NCBI GenBank assembly: GCA_963818925.1
Contig: CAWFTN010000001.1
Span: 744,001-808,000, forward strand
From: JAMXLG01 sp963818925
Lineage (GTDB): Bacteria > Vulcanimicrobiota > Vulcanimicrobiia > Vulcanimicrobiales > Vulcanimicrobiaceae
Length of the DNA stretch: 64,000 nt
Direction: 5' to 3'
This document shows positions 45,601 through 53,104 of this stretch, piece after piece. Position 1 is the stretch's first letter; every line of letters begins with the position of its first letter. Position numbers and translations under genes: made by a program. The notes beneath the pieces are model-generated. The model was given only the letters and a program-made list of their open reading frames with translations. It was not told the DNA's origin and searched no databases.

Positions 45601-46857
45601 CAAGACGCCATACGGCTGGCGACCCGCCATCAGCACCGGGTAATGCCCGCGCGCACGCACATGCGTTGAGAAATGATCGCGCACGGCCGGTAACGTCGAG
45701 TCGGGATTCGGAACCGAACCCGTAACGAGCTGTTGGAGGTAGTAACCCCACGTCGCGGGCCACAAGGTCGCGTTCATTGCAGCGGCCTGTTCGTCTTGGC
45801 CGCCGGCGGCGCCGGACACGTGCGCGAACGTCGCCGGCGCGATTCCGAGCGCGCGCGCGAGCCGGTCGCCGTCGCCCGTCGGTCGATTCGGGCAAAGCGC
45901 CGGTCCTTGCTCGATCGAAAACAGCGCATCGTAATCCGGATCGGCGGAGGAATACGCGGACGGCGTCGTATCGGTGTTGTTTGTCGCCGCATCGCGCGGC
46001 AGAAGCGCAAGGCCGTCGCTGTAGTGATGCGCTTGCAGCAGTGCGGCAAATCGCGCGCTCGCATCTGCAGCAGAAAGCGTGCTGCGCAATCCAAGCACAA
46101 CGATCTTGTCGAACCCCGGCGCAGCGCCCGCCGGCGACGTCACGCGCACCGCCATCCCGGCGGCGACCGCCGCGTCGAAGTCGCGCAGCCACGCAATGCC
46201 CGGGTCATTCGCCGGTCCGGTTCCGTCCGGAGCTGGGCCGACTGCGATCGAATCGGCGATCGGATTGCCGACGGCGAGTACTTGCGCGGGAGACGTGCCG
46301 TTGTATCCGAGCACGATCCACCGTTCGGGCAGCACGTTTGTGAACGGTGCGATCGTCCAATCGGCCGTCTTCGTTGCGGTTGTTGCATCACTACCGGTAA
46401 GATACGCGGCGCGCGCCGTTCCGAATTGACGTACGAGTGCGCCAAACGCGGCTTTTCGCGCGGCCGTGTCGCCTGCCGCGATCGTCAGATACTGCGCGCG
46501 TGCCGATGCTTCGTCGCTGGTCAAGTCCGCTTCGAAACTGTTGACGTGCAGCGTGTCGGGAAAGACGCGAATCAGCAGCTCGTTGTTTGAGAATGCCGTT
46601 TCCAAGCGCACGGGCAAGAGCACGAGCGGAGTTTGCGCCGATGGTGGAGTCGCGAATTTGCTTGTGCTCGGATACGGCGCACCGAGCGCAATCGCCGCGA
46701 GATCCGCTGGTGCGAGAGCGAGCGCGTTGTCGAGGGTGTGCCCGAGATCGCGCAGCGTCGTCGCATCCGGTACGGCGCGCCGTTGGCCGTTTGCCATGAC
46801 GTAAGCATATGCGCCGGCTCCGCGTAGAACGGTGCCGTCGGCCGGAACCGCACTCAT
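42601..46857 (-). CDS. Giant-cassette gene 4: uncharacterised 1418-aa protein
   Basis: This is the largest gene in the window. Residues about 5-55 form a motif AYAYVMANGQRRAVPDATTL followed by RDLGHTLDNALALAPADLAAI, resembling a small sensor-like repeat that occurs singly in bacterial surface or lectin-like proteins. The rest is Ala-rich with large mostly helical tracts and no signal peptide, Walker or peptidase motif. VLMAGRQPYGVLPV near residue 420 and QPYGVL-type turns look conserved. It is coupled at both ends (ATGA with the 944-aa gene upstream and with the 547-aa gene downstream). Product function unknown. Confidence 0.75.
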   Translation of the reverse strand: MSAVPADGTVLRGAGAYAYVMANGQRRAVPDATTLRDLGHTLDNALALAPADLAAIALGAPYPSTSKFATPPSAQTPLVLLPVRLETAFSNNELLIRVFPDTLHVNSFEADLTSDEASARAQYLTIAAGDTAARKAAFGALVRQFGTARAAYLTGSDATTATKTADWTIAPFTNVLPERWIVLGYNGTSPAQVLAVGNPIADSIAVGPAPDGTGPANDPGIAWLRDFDAAVAAGMAVRVTSPAGAAPGFDKIVVLGLRSTLSAADASARFAALLQAHHYSDGLALLPRDAATNNTDTTPSAYSSADPDYDALFSIEQGPALCPNRPTGDGDRLARALGIAPATFAHVSGAAGGQDEQAAAMNATLWPATWGYYLQQLVTGSVPNPDSTLPAVRDHFSTHVRARGHYPVLMAGRQPYGVLPVCSNAQWTALQSDPVQTQLPPLLTKLRATWEQSVANVPRLTGASDVEAALVAVLGMTPSSVSYAARGMVGPEYAFTFFNFAKNDLNATWWTNLATKTAADTATIGAPLAATRLANATYSAHSRGLGSELVADAPLAGQPAPSYVAQLAAMGWQALRDATPPQSPAPLFFYLLRFAALRAYVDTAFDLLLAANIAQPVERIEAELVGFDATRPDAWSVLERVLPGRGAVGTVLDGLKNDPSVPAFVAFWKAFGTLASFSASDLDAAVREVFDLASYRLDSWISSLAQSRLDQTRATNANGGIVLGAYGWVENVRPATAPTPSSGYIHAPSLDRATTSAVLRSGYLAHAGDPGRPFALDLSSQRVRSGLHVLDAMRTGQSLGAVLGYRFERALHDAALDRFIDAFRAVAPSDTASALDVVDGLALVRAFQTSSTFWNGAGLPASGTPERTGTTAALEMVAGALDAAADLALAESVHQLTRGNTLRAGATLDAIARGDTPPPDVAFVTTPRSGIASTYRVMSLALDTTATGWTSTPRAAAEPRLNAWAGALLGDPARVRLRVAFAAATPVTVEFGFNELGLAPLDVLALPDAVNGGPELATRILTAARAHRPAGTAADAAASLVTDRNAAWTAQTIGLAEWLALSRAIARVVNGARALTPADLAGPSDTPFAVDPLELKTRADAAESQLHAASAALAQSPPTAAALLGAASFGVTGSVPAIDTSNWASQAAAASADLSARIATLGKLAQGFDRATTANDVQVAYDVARLQAIFGSSFVVLLAFAAVATASLSNLWTNSVSLQGGDAFASMRFLQRAARVRVGVERMHASMLLAESLAGAPFSLPAVSQWGATSGARWGGLDAAPPPSNSTLSFISWTPGTQPPGAQMAGLSIDEWIDVVPAASQTTGLAFDYSNPTARAPQAILLAVAPDAFPEWTLESLEGSVLEALDLAKIRGVDSDALVALGHYLPALYFPYNATAATPEVPSIDLSAIRVVDREAAS

Positions 46858-49688
46858 GCCGTGCTAACCGCGGGTACAGGCCCCAGCAATGCGATTGCGT
46901 GCATCGCAACGCGAACCGGCCGCCGTTCGAGGACGAACGCCATCGTCGCCGCGTTCGCGCTCCACGTCACGCCTTCGCGCGTCGAACTTGCCGGCGCGGT
47001 GGCCGGGTTGAGATATGTCCCGCTCAGCGTTACGTCGTTCCAGCTGAGGTCGTTCCACGTCGGATTCGTCGTGGTGGATGGAGCGGGTTCGAGCCCAAAC
47101 CGCGGTTCGGTTGCGTGCTGCTCGATGGCAAAATACCAACCCGCATCGTTCTTAGCGGGATCGGGATCGCCGCGCGCGTCCGGAATGTCAAATCCAAAGA
47201 ATCGGATGTCGCTGCCGATCGAACCGCGGCAAAACGGATATTGCCGGTTACTGGAAAGCGTGCGCACGGAGCCCGACCATTGTGCCTGCACCGCAGCGAC
47301 GACGGCGTTCGGGTAACGTGCGAAGAGCACGGCGCGGACGAGCAGAACGATGCGATTCGCGTCGCCTGCTCCGGCAACGTGCGAACCGAGTCCACCCGCC
47401 GCTGCAAAGCTGCCGATTGCGGGGATGTCCGGCGTCGTGCTCCAGAAATTTTGAAAGAACGTCGAGCGCAGATCGAGCGGAAATCCGCGCCACAGGAGTT
47501 CGCGCGACATCTCCTCGTTGAGGCCTATGAGATACGACTCTACAAATGCGTCGTTGGGCGCCAAGGCCGTCGCACTGTCGCTCGCAATTGCGGAAATGCC
47601 GGGCAGCATCCACTCCGGCGAAAGCTGTGCGAGCGGCTCGTACATCGCTTGCGGAAATGACGGAGCATTGCGCACGGGCGCGAGTGGATCACCGATCGTC
47701 CGCAGCGGGACGCGCGCACCCGCGCGCGCCGCAATCGTCCGCTCCGGATCGAGCCGCGCCGCGAGCGCCACGCGCGTCGTCGTTAACGCCGCCGCGCCGC
47801 CCAACGGCGCGAAGGTTGGCGGCGGCGGTGCAGCGACTTGCAGAGCTGTTCCCGCGATCTTCGCGACCACGCCAAACTTGTCGGCAAAGGCGGCCAGCGC
47901 CGTCGCGTCCGTCGGCAATACGATAAGCGGGGGCACATTCTTGTTCGCGTCTTTGAGCAACGCGGGAACATTCGGATCCTTCGCGAGCACAATCGGCAAC
48001 GCTGCGCTCTTCACGACGTCATCAACGTGCGATGTCGTTGCCGTCGTCGATGTTGTGGCGAGATTCCAACCCGACACCGCGCGCACAGGTACTGCGGCGA
48101 AAGCCGCGAGGCGAACCGTGGTTGCGACGTCGTCGAACGCGACCATGCCGCGCGGCGGCGCGGCCGGCGCAAGTATTTGCAGCGCATTCGAATTGGTACC
48201 AGGCGGAGTATTCAGTCGCGCGAGGACACCGAAGCTCGTATTTGGCAACTGGCGCCCAATGGATCCTCGCGGCCGCATCAACTTTCTCAACGCTCCGGAA
48301 AGCGACGACGGCGGTAGTCCGCTCATCTCGACGGCGGCGCGCAGCGTCGTGGTGGAACCGTTTAGCGTGAGCGCTACGCGCGCATGCAGCGGCGCAGTCA
48401 TCTGCAAGTACGAGCCATCGGACGCCGTGTTGAGATGACGCGTCGCGAGCGACGCCGTGACGGCTCGTGCTAATTGCGCGCGCGCGAGCAGTGCGTTGGC
48501 GCGCGCGATCTCTCCGGCTTGTTGCCACGCGGCGCCCGCTAACGCTTCTCGTGCCGCCTGAACCACTTGCGCTCCCGCGCCGGCAACGACGCGCGAGCGC
48601 GGGTCCAGATTGAGATCGCTCATCCACATCGGCGGCTCGCCGGCCGGCGGCAGCGCGTTTCCCGTTTGCGTGTTGCCATATGTCGGCGGTGCGACGATCG
48701 GATCGGCAGCCGGAGGCGGTGTAAGCGCGGCGCGCAACGCGGCTTGATATGATGCCTCTTTGCCGGCGGGCCACGGCGCAGTCGTCGCGCCGTAAGTTTT
48801 AAGGGCACCTTCAACGCCGAGCACCAGTCCCGCGCTCGGCGCTGCACCAAAGCCGGGAGCGCTCATGTCCACGTCGCGCGTGCCGCTCGACGGAGTTGCG
48901 ACGGCGGGAACGATCTTGCGCGCGAGCGAGGTAAAGTCGCCGCCCGGGCCGGTGCGAAAGCGAAACGCGAAGTACGACGGCAGCACGAACGGCGCCGCGA
49001 CCGTTGCTTCCCATGCCGGCGCCGCATCCGCGAGATCAACCGGAAGCCCGAGTCCGGCGTTGACGCCGGCGTGATACGTCGGGACGACGCACGCAACATA
49101 TGCAGTGTCCGGCTCGAGCTTGCGCGAGGCGACCAACCGCGAACACGTGAGCGACGGATCACCGTCGAAGGCTGCGTCCAACTGTGCAGTCGTAAGTCCG
49201 CTGCCGGTGACTTGTGCATGCGCCCATGTGTCGATCGTCGAGAGATCCGGTAGCTCGTTTTTCGGCACGAGCGGTGTGTCCAGCCGCAGGACAGACGTTC
49301 CGCCGGCGCCCGCCGACAACGTAACGCCCGGCCCATCGGGCACAACGATGAGGCAGATCCACGGCTTCAACCGGCCGTTGCTCGGACCGGCCGGCGTGAA
49401 CATCCACGGAAAATCGGGTGCTGCAAATTCAACGATCGGCAAATAGTTCGGCTCGAATGCGTCGGTGCCGTCACGCGGATCGGTGCGCGTGACTACGCGT
49501 GCATCGATGCCGGTGATGTCGCCGGGGCCGATCAGTCGTACTGCGGGAGCAGCAATCGAACTGCCGTTCATCGTCAGCGTCACGGGCAGCGTTGCGGCAG
49601 CGCCGGTGCCTGCGCCATTCACGAGCGAGGCGAGCCCGCGCCGCACCCACGGCACGATTTCGTACGAGAGCGGCGCAGCGTCCGCCAT
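46854..49688 (-). CDS. Giant-cassette gene 3: uncharacterised 944-aa protein
   Basis: Notable segments: LKPWICLIVVPDGPGVTLS (about 125), DLSTIDTWAHAQVTGSGL (about 165), DLNLDPRSRVVAGAGAQVVQ (about 365), then SRELLWRGFPLDLRSTFFQ near residue 735 and a terminal VLERRPVRVAMHAIALLG. The LLWRGFP-type motif is compact and looks functional. No signal peptide or transmembrane segment is evident. It overlaps the 1138-aa gene by one base (TGATG) and the 1418-aa gene by ATGA. I do not recognise the family. Confidence 0.75.
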   Translation of the reverse strand: MADAAPLSYEIVPWVRRGLASLVNGAGTGAAATLPVTLTMNGSSIAAPAVRLIGPGDITGIDARVVTRTDPRDGTDAFEPNYLPIVEFAAPDFPWMFTPAGPSNGRLKPWICLIVVPDGPGVTLSAGAGGTSVLRLDTPLVPKNELPDLSTIDTWAHAQVTGSGLTTAQLDAAFDGDPSLTCSRLVASRKLEPDTAYVACVVPTYHAGVNAGLGLPVDLADAAPAWEATVAAPFVLPSYFAFRFRTGPGGDFTSLARKIVPAVATPSSGTRDVDMSAPGFGAAPSAGLVLGVEGALKTYGATTAPWPAGKEASYQAALRAALTPPPAADPIVAPPTYGNTQTGNALPPAGEPPMWMSDLNLDPRSRVVAGAGAQVVQAAREALAGAAWQQAGEIARANALLARAQLARAVTASLATRHLNTASDGSYLQMTAPLHARVALTLNGSTTTLRAAVEMSGLPPSSLSGALRKLMRPRGSIGRQLPNTSFGVLARLNTPPGTNSNALQILAPAAPPRGMVAFDDVATTVRLAAFAAVPVRAVSGWNLATTSTTATTSHVDDVVKSAALPIVLAKDPNVPALLKDANKNVPPLIVLPTDATALAAFADKFGVVAKIAGTALQVAAPPPPTFAPLGGAAALTTTRVALAARLDPERTIAARAGARVPLRTIGDPLAPVRNAPSFPQAMYEPLAQLSPEWMLPGISAIASDSATALAPNDAFVESYLIGLNEEMSRELLWRGFPLDLRSTFFQNFWSTTPDIPAIGSFAAAGGLGSHVAGAGDANRIVLLVRAVLFARYPNAVVAAVQAQWSGSVRTLSSNRQYPFCRGSIGSDIRFFGFDIPDARGDPDPAKNDAGWYFAIEQHATEPRFGLEPAPSTTTNPTWNDLSWNDVTLSGTYLNPATAPASSTREGVTWSANAATMAFVLERRPVRVAMHAIALLGPVPAVSTA

Positions 49689-52600
49689 CAGGCTGCCATC
49701 AATTCGTACGTTGCGACGATTTGCAATTGCGGTGCGCGCGACGGCGTCGCCGCGAGCGTAGTCATCAAAGTCGCCGCAGTTGTCGCATACGACGCGCCGG
49801 TCGCCGCGCCGACGTTCGTTGCGGCGAGCGTTGACGTGTCCGCAACCACGAACTGCAGCGGCGCGACGGTCACCGGCGTGCCCGTAAATGCATAGCGCGC
49901 TTGACCAATGCGATGTGCAACGGAGCCGCCCGATGCACCGAAGCTCGCGATCGCGGTCAAGTCGACGCCGGACAAATCGGATCGCGGCGCGGCGTCGGTG
50001 CGAGCTGCGCCGCCGGGCGTATCGATGTAGAACGTTTCGAACGCAATCGTTTTCGAAAGCGCAGACCCGAAGGTTGCCGCAATCGGTCCGAGCGACGCGC
50101 CTGCGTCATGCGGCTCGAACGCGGGCCGCGCGAGCTTCTCCGTGTCGGTGAGATTGAAGAACTGCGCGGGCGCAAAATCCTCTTGTAAGATCGAGTGCGC
50201 GACGCTGCTGCTTCCGACGGTGAAGGCTGTGATCGAAAACGTCGTCGCTCCGGAGACCGGCGCCGCACCGATGCGCTCGATCGTAAGATCGAGTGGAACG
50301 ACCGTTTCGTGAACGTTCAACTGCGCGAGCGGGTGCGCTACTACGGCGGTGCCGTCGCTCGCACGCGTAGAGACGAGCGCGGGCGTTCCTACAGGCAGCG
50401 CTGCACCCCAACTGCGAGAATCGGCAAATGCGGCGGCGAGCAGCGCACCTGCATCGACCGCGGGAATCGGAGGGGCCGCGAGCGCGCTTCCCCACGAATA
50501 CGAGAACGACTTGGAAAGCGAGAAAAAGAAGAGGTCGATTGAAAACGATCCGGCGACCGTCCAAGGCGATGGCCCCGAAAGCGTGCCTTTGAGCTGCACC
50601 GACATTAAATCGTCGCCGCCCGCTACGAGTGCAACCGACGCGTCGATGGCTGCCGAAAACGCAAATGGATCGACTTGAAGCAGCGCATCGAAACCGAGGT
50701 GACCGGCAAGGCCGTAACCGGATACGCCGATGAAGACGTCGAGATCAGCACCGAACTGGACGGTGTTCGACGTGATTGCAAGGTAGGCCGCGAGCCGCAT
50801 TTTCGCGATGTGCGCGGACGGCATGTCGACGGTAATGCGCTGCAGCGCCGGGAAGCCGGGCGGCGGCGTGAACTGCGGATGGAAGCCACCGACGGCGAGC
50901 GCGAAAACGGGCTGCGCGCCCCAATTCACGCGCAGCGAAAGGCCGCCGCTCAAAGCGAACGTCAACAAATGCGAGTCATAGAGAACCGCGTCGAGCGCGA
51001 GCGTGTCTTGATCGACATCGAGCACGCCGAGCGCATCGATATTGAGCGTAACAACCGGGTGCGTTTCCGAAGGAAGCCGCGCGTTCACGCGCGCGAGCAG
51101 CACGATTCGAATCGGTTCCGGAAGTTCCAACACAATGGCGATCGCAGCGGTCAAGAGCGTCGGCGTGCCCCAACCGATGAGCGCCATGGGCCCGAACAAG
51201 AAGCGGCCCGGCGCCGTTGGGAAGAGCGTGTCGAGCTCTGCGAGCACTGCGGGCGCGTTCGATATCGTCGCCTTCGGAAATAGGATCGTGGCGAGCTTAT
51301 CGGCACGCAGCGCAGCAGTAAGCGCGTCGGTGTCGGCCGTGCGATGCATCGCGAACAGTCCGCCCACGCCGTTGAGCGTAAAACCCCAGCCGAGCGCGAT
51401 CGGCGGGAAGTTCGCATCGACGAGCGCGAGCAGTGAGTACCCGGCGCCGCCCGCGACTTGCGTGGTAATCAGTCCGTACGCTTGCAGCGCGATGTTGTCA
51501 AACTGTAGTTGCAAAACGCCTTGGTATTCGCTCTTCGCGGAATCGTATTCGAGGAACCCCCCGCCGCTCACGCCCTCGGCATCAATCGTGATGCCGGCTC
51601 CGGACGGCGGCTTAAAGGCAACCGAAAAGTCGCCGACGCCGGCGCTGCCGCTGCCGGACGAGAAATCGAAAAGCGCGAGCACGCCGAGGCGATCGACCAA
51701 CACTTCCAGCGGTCCCAACGCGAGTCCGACGCTCGCTGAGATCTCGAGCGAAAGATCTTCGTCGTTCGCCTGCAAGGCGACGTGCGCCGTTGGAATGAGG
51801 AACGTTCCGGCGACGGACACGTTGAGCGGAATCGTCGCGTCCAAACCGGCCGCGCCGTGAAATGCGAGTCCGGTTACATTCGACCACGCGATCCCGAAGT
51901 CGAAGTCGGTTCGCAGTCCGTCTTTCGGAATGAGGCTCGATACGAATCCGTCGCCATCGCCGCCGGATATGACGATCGACGATTTCGATACTTCCGCATC
52001 GAAACCAAACGTTTGGCTCGCTTCGGCGAGCGTCGCATCGAATGACAACTTCGCGCCTCCGAGCTCGAGGCGCGATCCATTACTCGAGCCGAACACAAAT
52101 GCGGGACCGCTACCGGGCGCAGCGAGTGTTGCCGTGAAAGAAACGTCGACCTCGGCGGTACCGGCGCTCGCAACGATCGTTGCTCCGTGCTTGCCATATG
52201 CGAATGCCTGTATATCTGCGGTCAAACTCGAAACAATCGTCCAATTCCCCGACTGCACCGTGTACGATACGCCGCCGAACGGCGTCACGACCAAACCCAA
52301 GTCGCCGCGATCCGCCGACGAGAGCGCGAGGGTCACGCCCCCGTCGACCGCCGCTCCTTGCCCGAGCGATTGCACGTAGATCAAGAGCGAATGGTCAACC
52401 AGCGTTGCGGCGTCGCCGAGTAATGCGCGCTCGCTGTCGTTCAAACCATACGCGACCGGTATCGAGAGGTCGCGCAAAACGTTGCCTAAGCGCGGGAATA
52501 GCAGGTCCGCCATTGCGTTTGCATCGTCGGTCGTTGTTAGACCGTTAAGGTAGGCATCGCGCAGGACGGTTGCGGGATTCGAGAGCAGTGGCGAAAGCCG

Positions 52601-53104
52601 CTCAAAGTGGAATTCCGGAGAAAACACCGGCATTCGGCGGAATGCGCCGCTATCGACGACGGTCGTTGTCGGCTGTGCGTTCTGGGGCGGTTCCACGATA
52701 GTCAGTAATACGAGTAGGTCGTAAACCAGCGGATACCGCAGAGCGAGCCTTCCGATGACGAGCGCCTTGACCAGATCCTTCGCAAGACCGCCCAACGACG
52801 ACGAAGGTCCGCTGCTCGAATCCATCGCCTCGATCGCCGCAAACGCATCGCGAACCGACTTCAAGAGGTGCGCGATGTCCGCAAACGATGGCGAGTCTTC
52901 GGCCGCGATCGTCGCAATTTCGTTCTTCAGATTCGCGAGCGGCGTAAGCGCCGCGAGGATGCCGCCGCCTGCCGCATCGTTTCCCGCTAGGCCGAGCGAA
53001 TTTAGCAGCAATTCGTAAATGCCGGGATCGGAGACGGCGTCAACGATCGGCTCGAAGACACGTTCGGCTTCCGCGACGATGCTGTCGAAGAGCGAGTCGC
53101 TCAC
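49688..53104 (-). CDS. Giant-cassette gene 2: DUF6603-like 1138-aa beta-rich protein
   Basis: Start GTG at 53104, overlapping the PhoD-like stop. After a helical N-terminus (SLFDSIVAEAERVF) the protein is dominated by repeated beta-hairpin units with GGV/GLD/FGFDAEV turns: LGLVVTPFGGVSYTVQSGNW, SRLELGGAKLSFDATLAEAS, GFLEYDSAKSEYQGVLQLQF, RFLFGPMALIGWGTPTLLTA, FDALLQVDPFAFSAAIDASV. It resembles a long beta-solenoid or lipid-transfer-like groove and I associate it with DUF6603. No signal peptide. Function unknown; it might bridge or coat a membrane or granule. Confidence 0.7.
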   Translation of the reverse strand: MSDSLFDSIVAEAERVFEPIVDAVSDPGIYELLLNSLGLAGNDAAGGGILAALTPLANLKNEIATIAAEDSPSFADIAHLLKSVRDAFAAIEAMDSSSGPSSSLGGLAKDLVKALVIGRLALRYPLVYDLLVLLTIVEPPQNAQPTTTVVDSGAFRRMPVFSPEFHFERLSPLLSNPATVLRDAYLNGLTTTDDANAMADLLFPRLGNVLRDLSIPVAYGLNDSERALLGDAATLVDHSLLIYVQSLGQGAAVDGGVTLALSSADRGDLGLVVTPFGGVSYTVQSGNWTIVSSLTADIQAFAYGKHGATIVASAGTAEVDVSFTATLAAPGSGPAFVFGSSNGSRLELGGAKLSFDATLAEASQTFGFDAEVSKSSIVISGGDGDGFVSSLIPKDGLRTDFDFGIAWSNVTGLAFHGAAGLDATIPLNVSVAGTFLIPTAHVALQANDEDLSLEISASVGLALGPLEVLVDRLGVLALFDFSSGSGSAGVGDFSVAFKPPSGAGITIDAEGVSGGGFLEYDSAKSEYQGVLQLQFDNIALQAYGLITTQVAGGAGYSLLALVDANFPPIALGWGFTLNGVGGLFAMHRTADTDALTAALRADKLATILFPKATISNAPAVLAELDTLFPTAPGRFLFGPMALIGWGTPTLLTAAIAIVLELPEPIRIVLLARVNARLPSETHPVVTLNIDALGVLDVDQDTLALDAVLYDSHLLTFALSGGLSLRVNWGAQPVFALAVGGFHPQFTPPPGFPALQRITVDMPSAHIAKMRLAAYLAITSNTVQFGADLDVFIGVSGYGLAGHLGFDALLQVDPFAFSAAIDASVALVAGGDDLMSVQLKGTLSGPSPWTVAGSFSIDLFFFSLSKSFSYSWGSALAAPPIPAVDAGALLAAAFADSRSWGAALPVGTPALVSTRASDGTAVVAHPLAQLNVHETVVPLDLTIERIGAAPVSGATTFSITAFTVGSSSVAHSILQEDFAPAQFFNLTDTEKLARPAFEPHDAGASLGPIAATFGSALSKTIAFETFYIDTPGGAARTDAAPRSDLSGVDLTAIASFGASGGSVAHRIGQARYAFTGTPVTVAPLQFVVADTSTLAATNVGAATGASYATTAATLMTTLAATPSRAPQLQIVATYELMAA

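Noticed and set aside
41934..46192. Long reading frames antisense to or in other frames of the giant cassette (for example 41934-42989 and 45023-46192)
   Set aside because: Their products are Arg/Ser/Ala-rich without motifs and lie inside genes with good coding pattern and perfect coupling; they are shadows of GC-rich codons.
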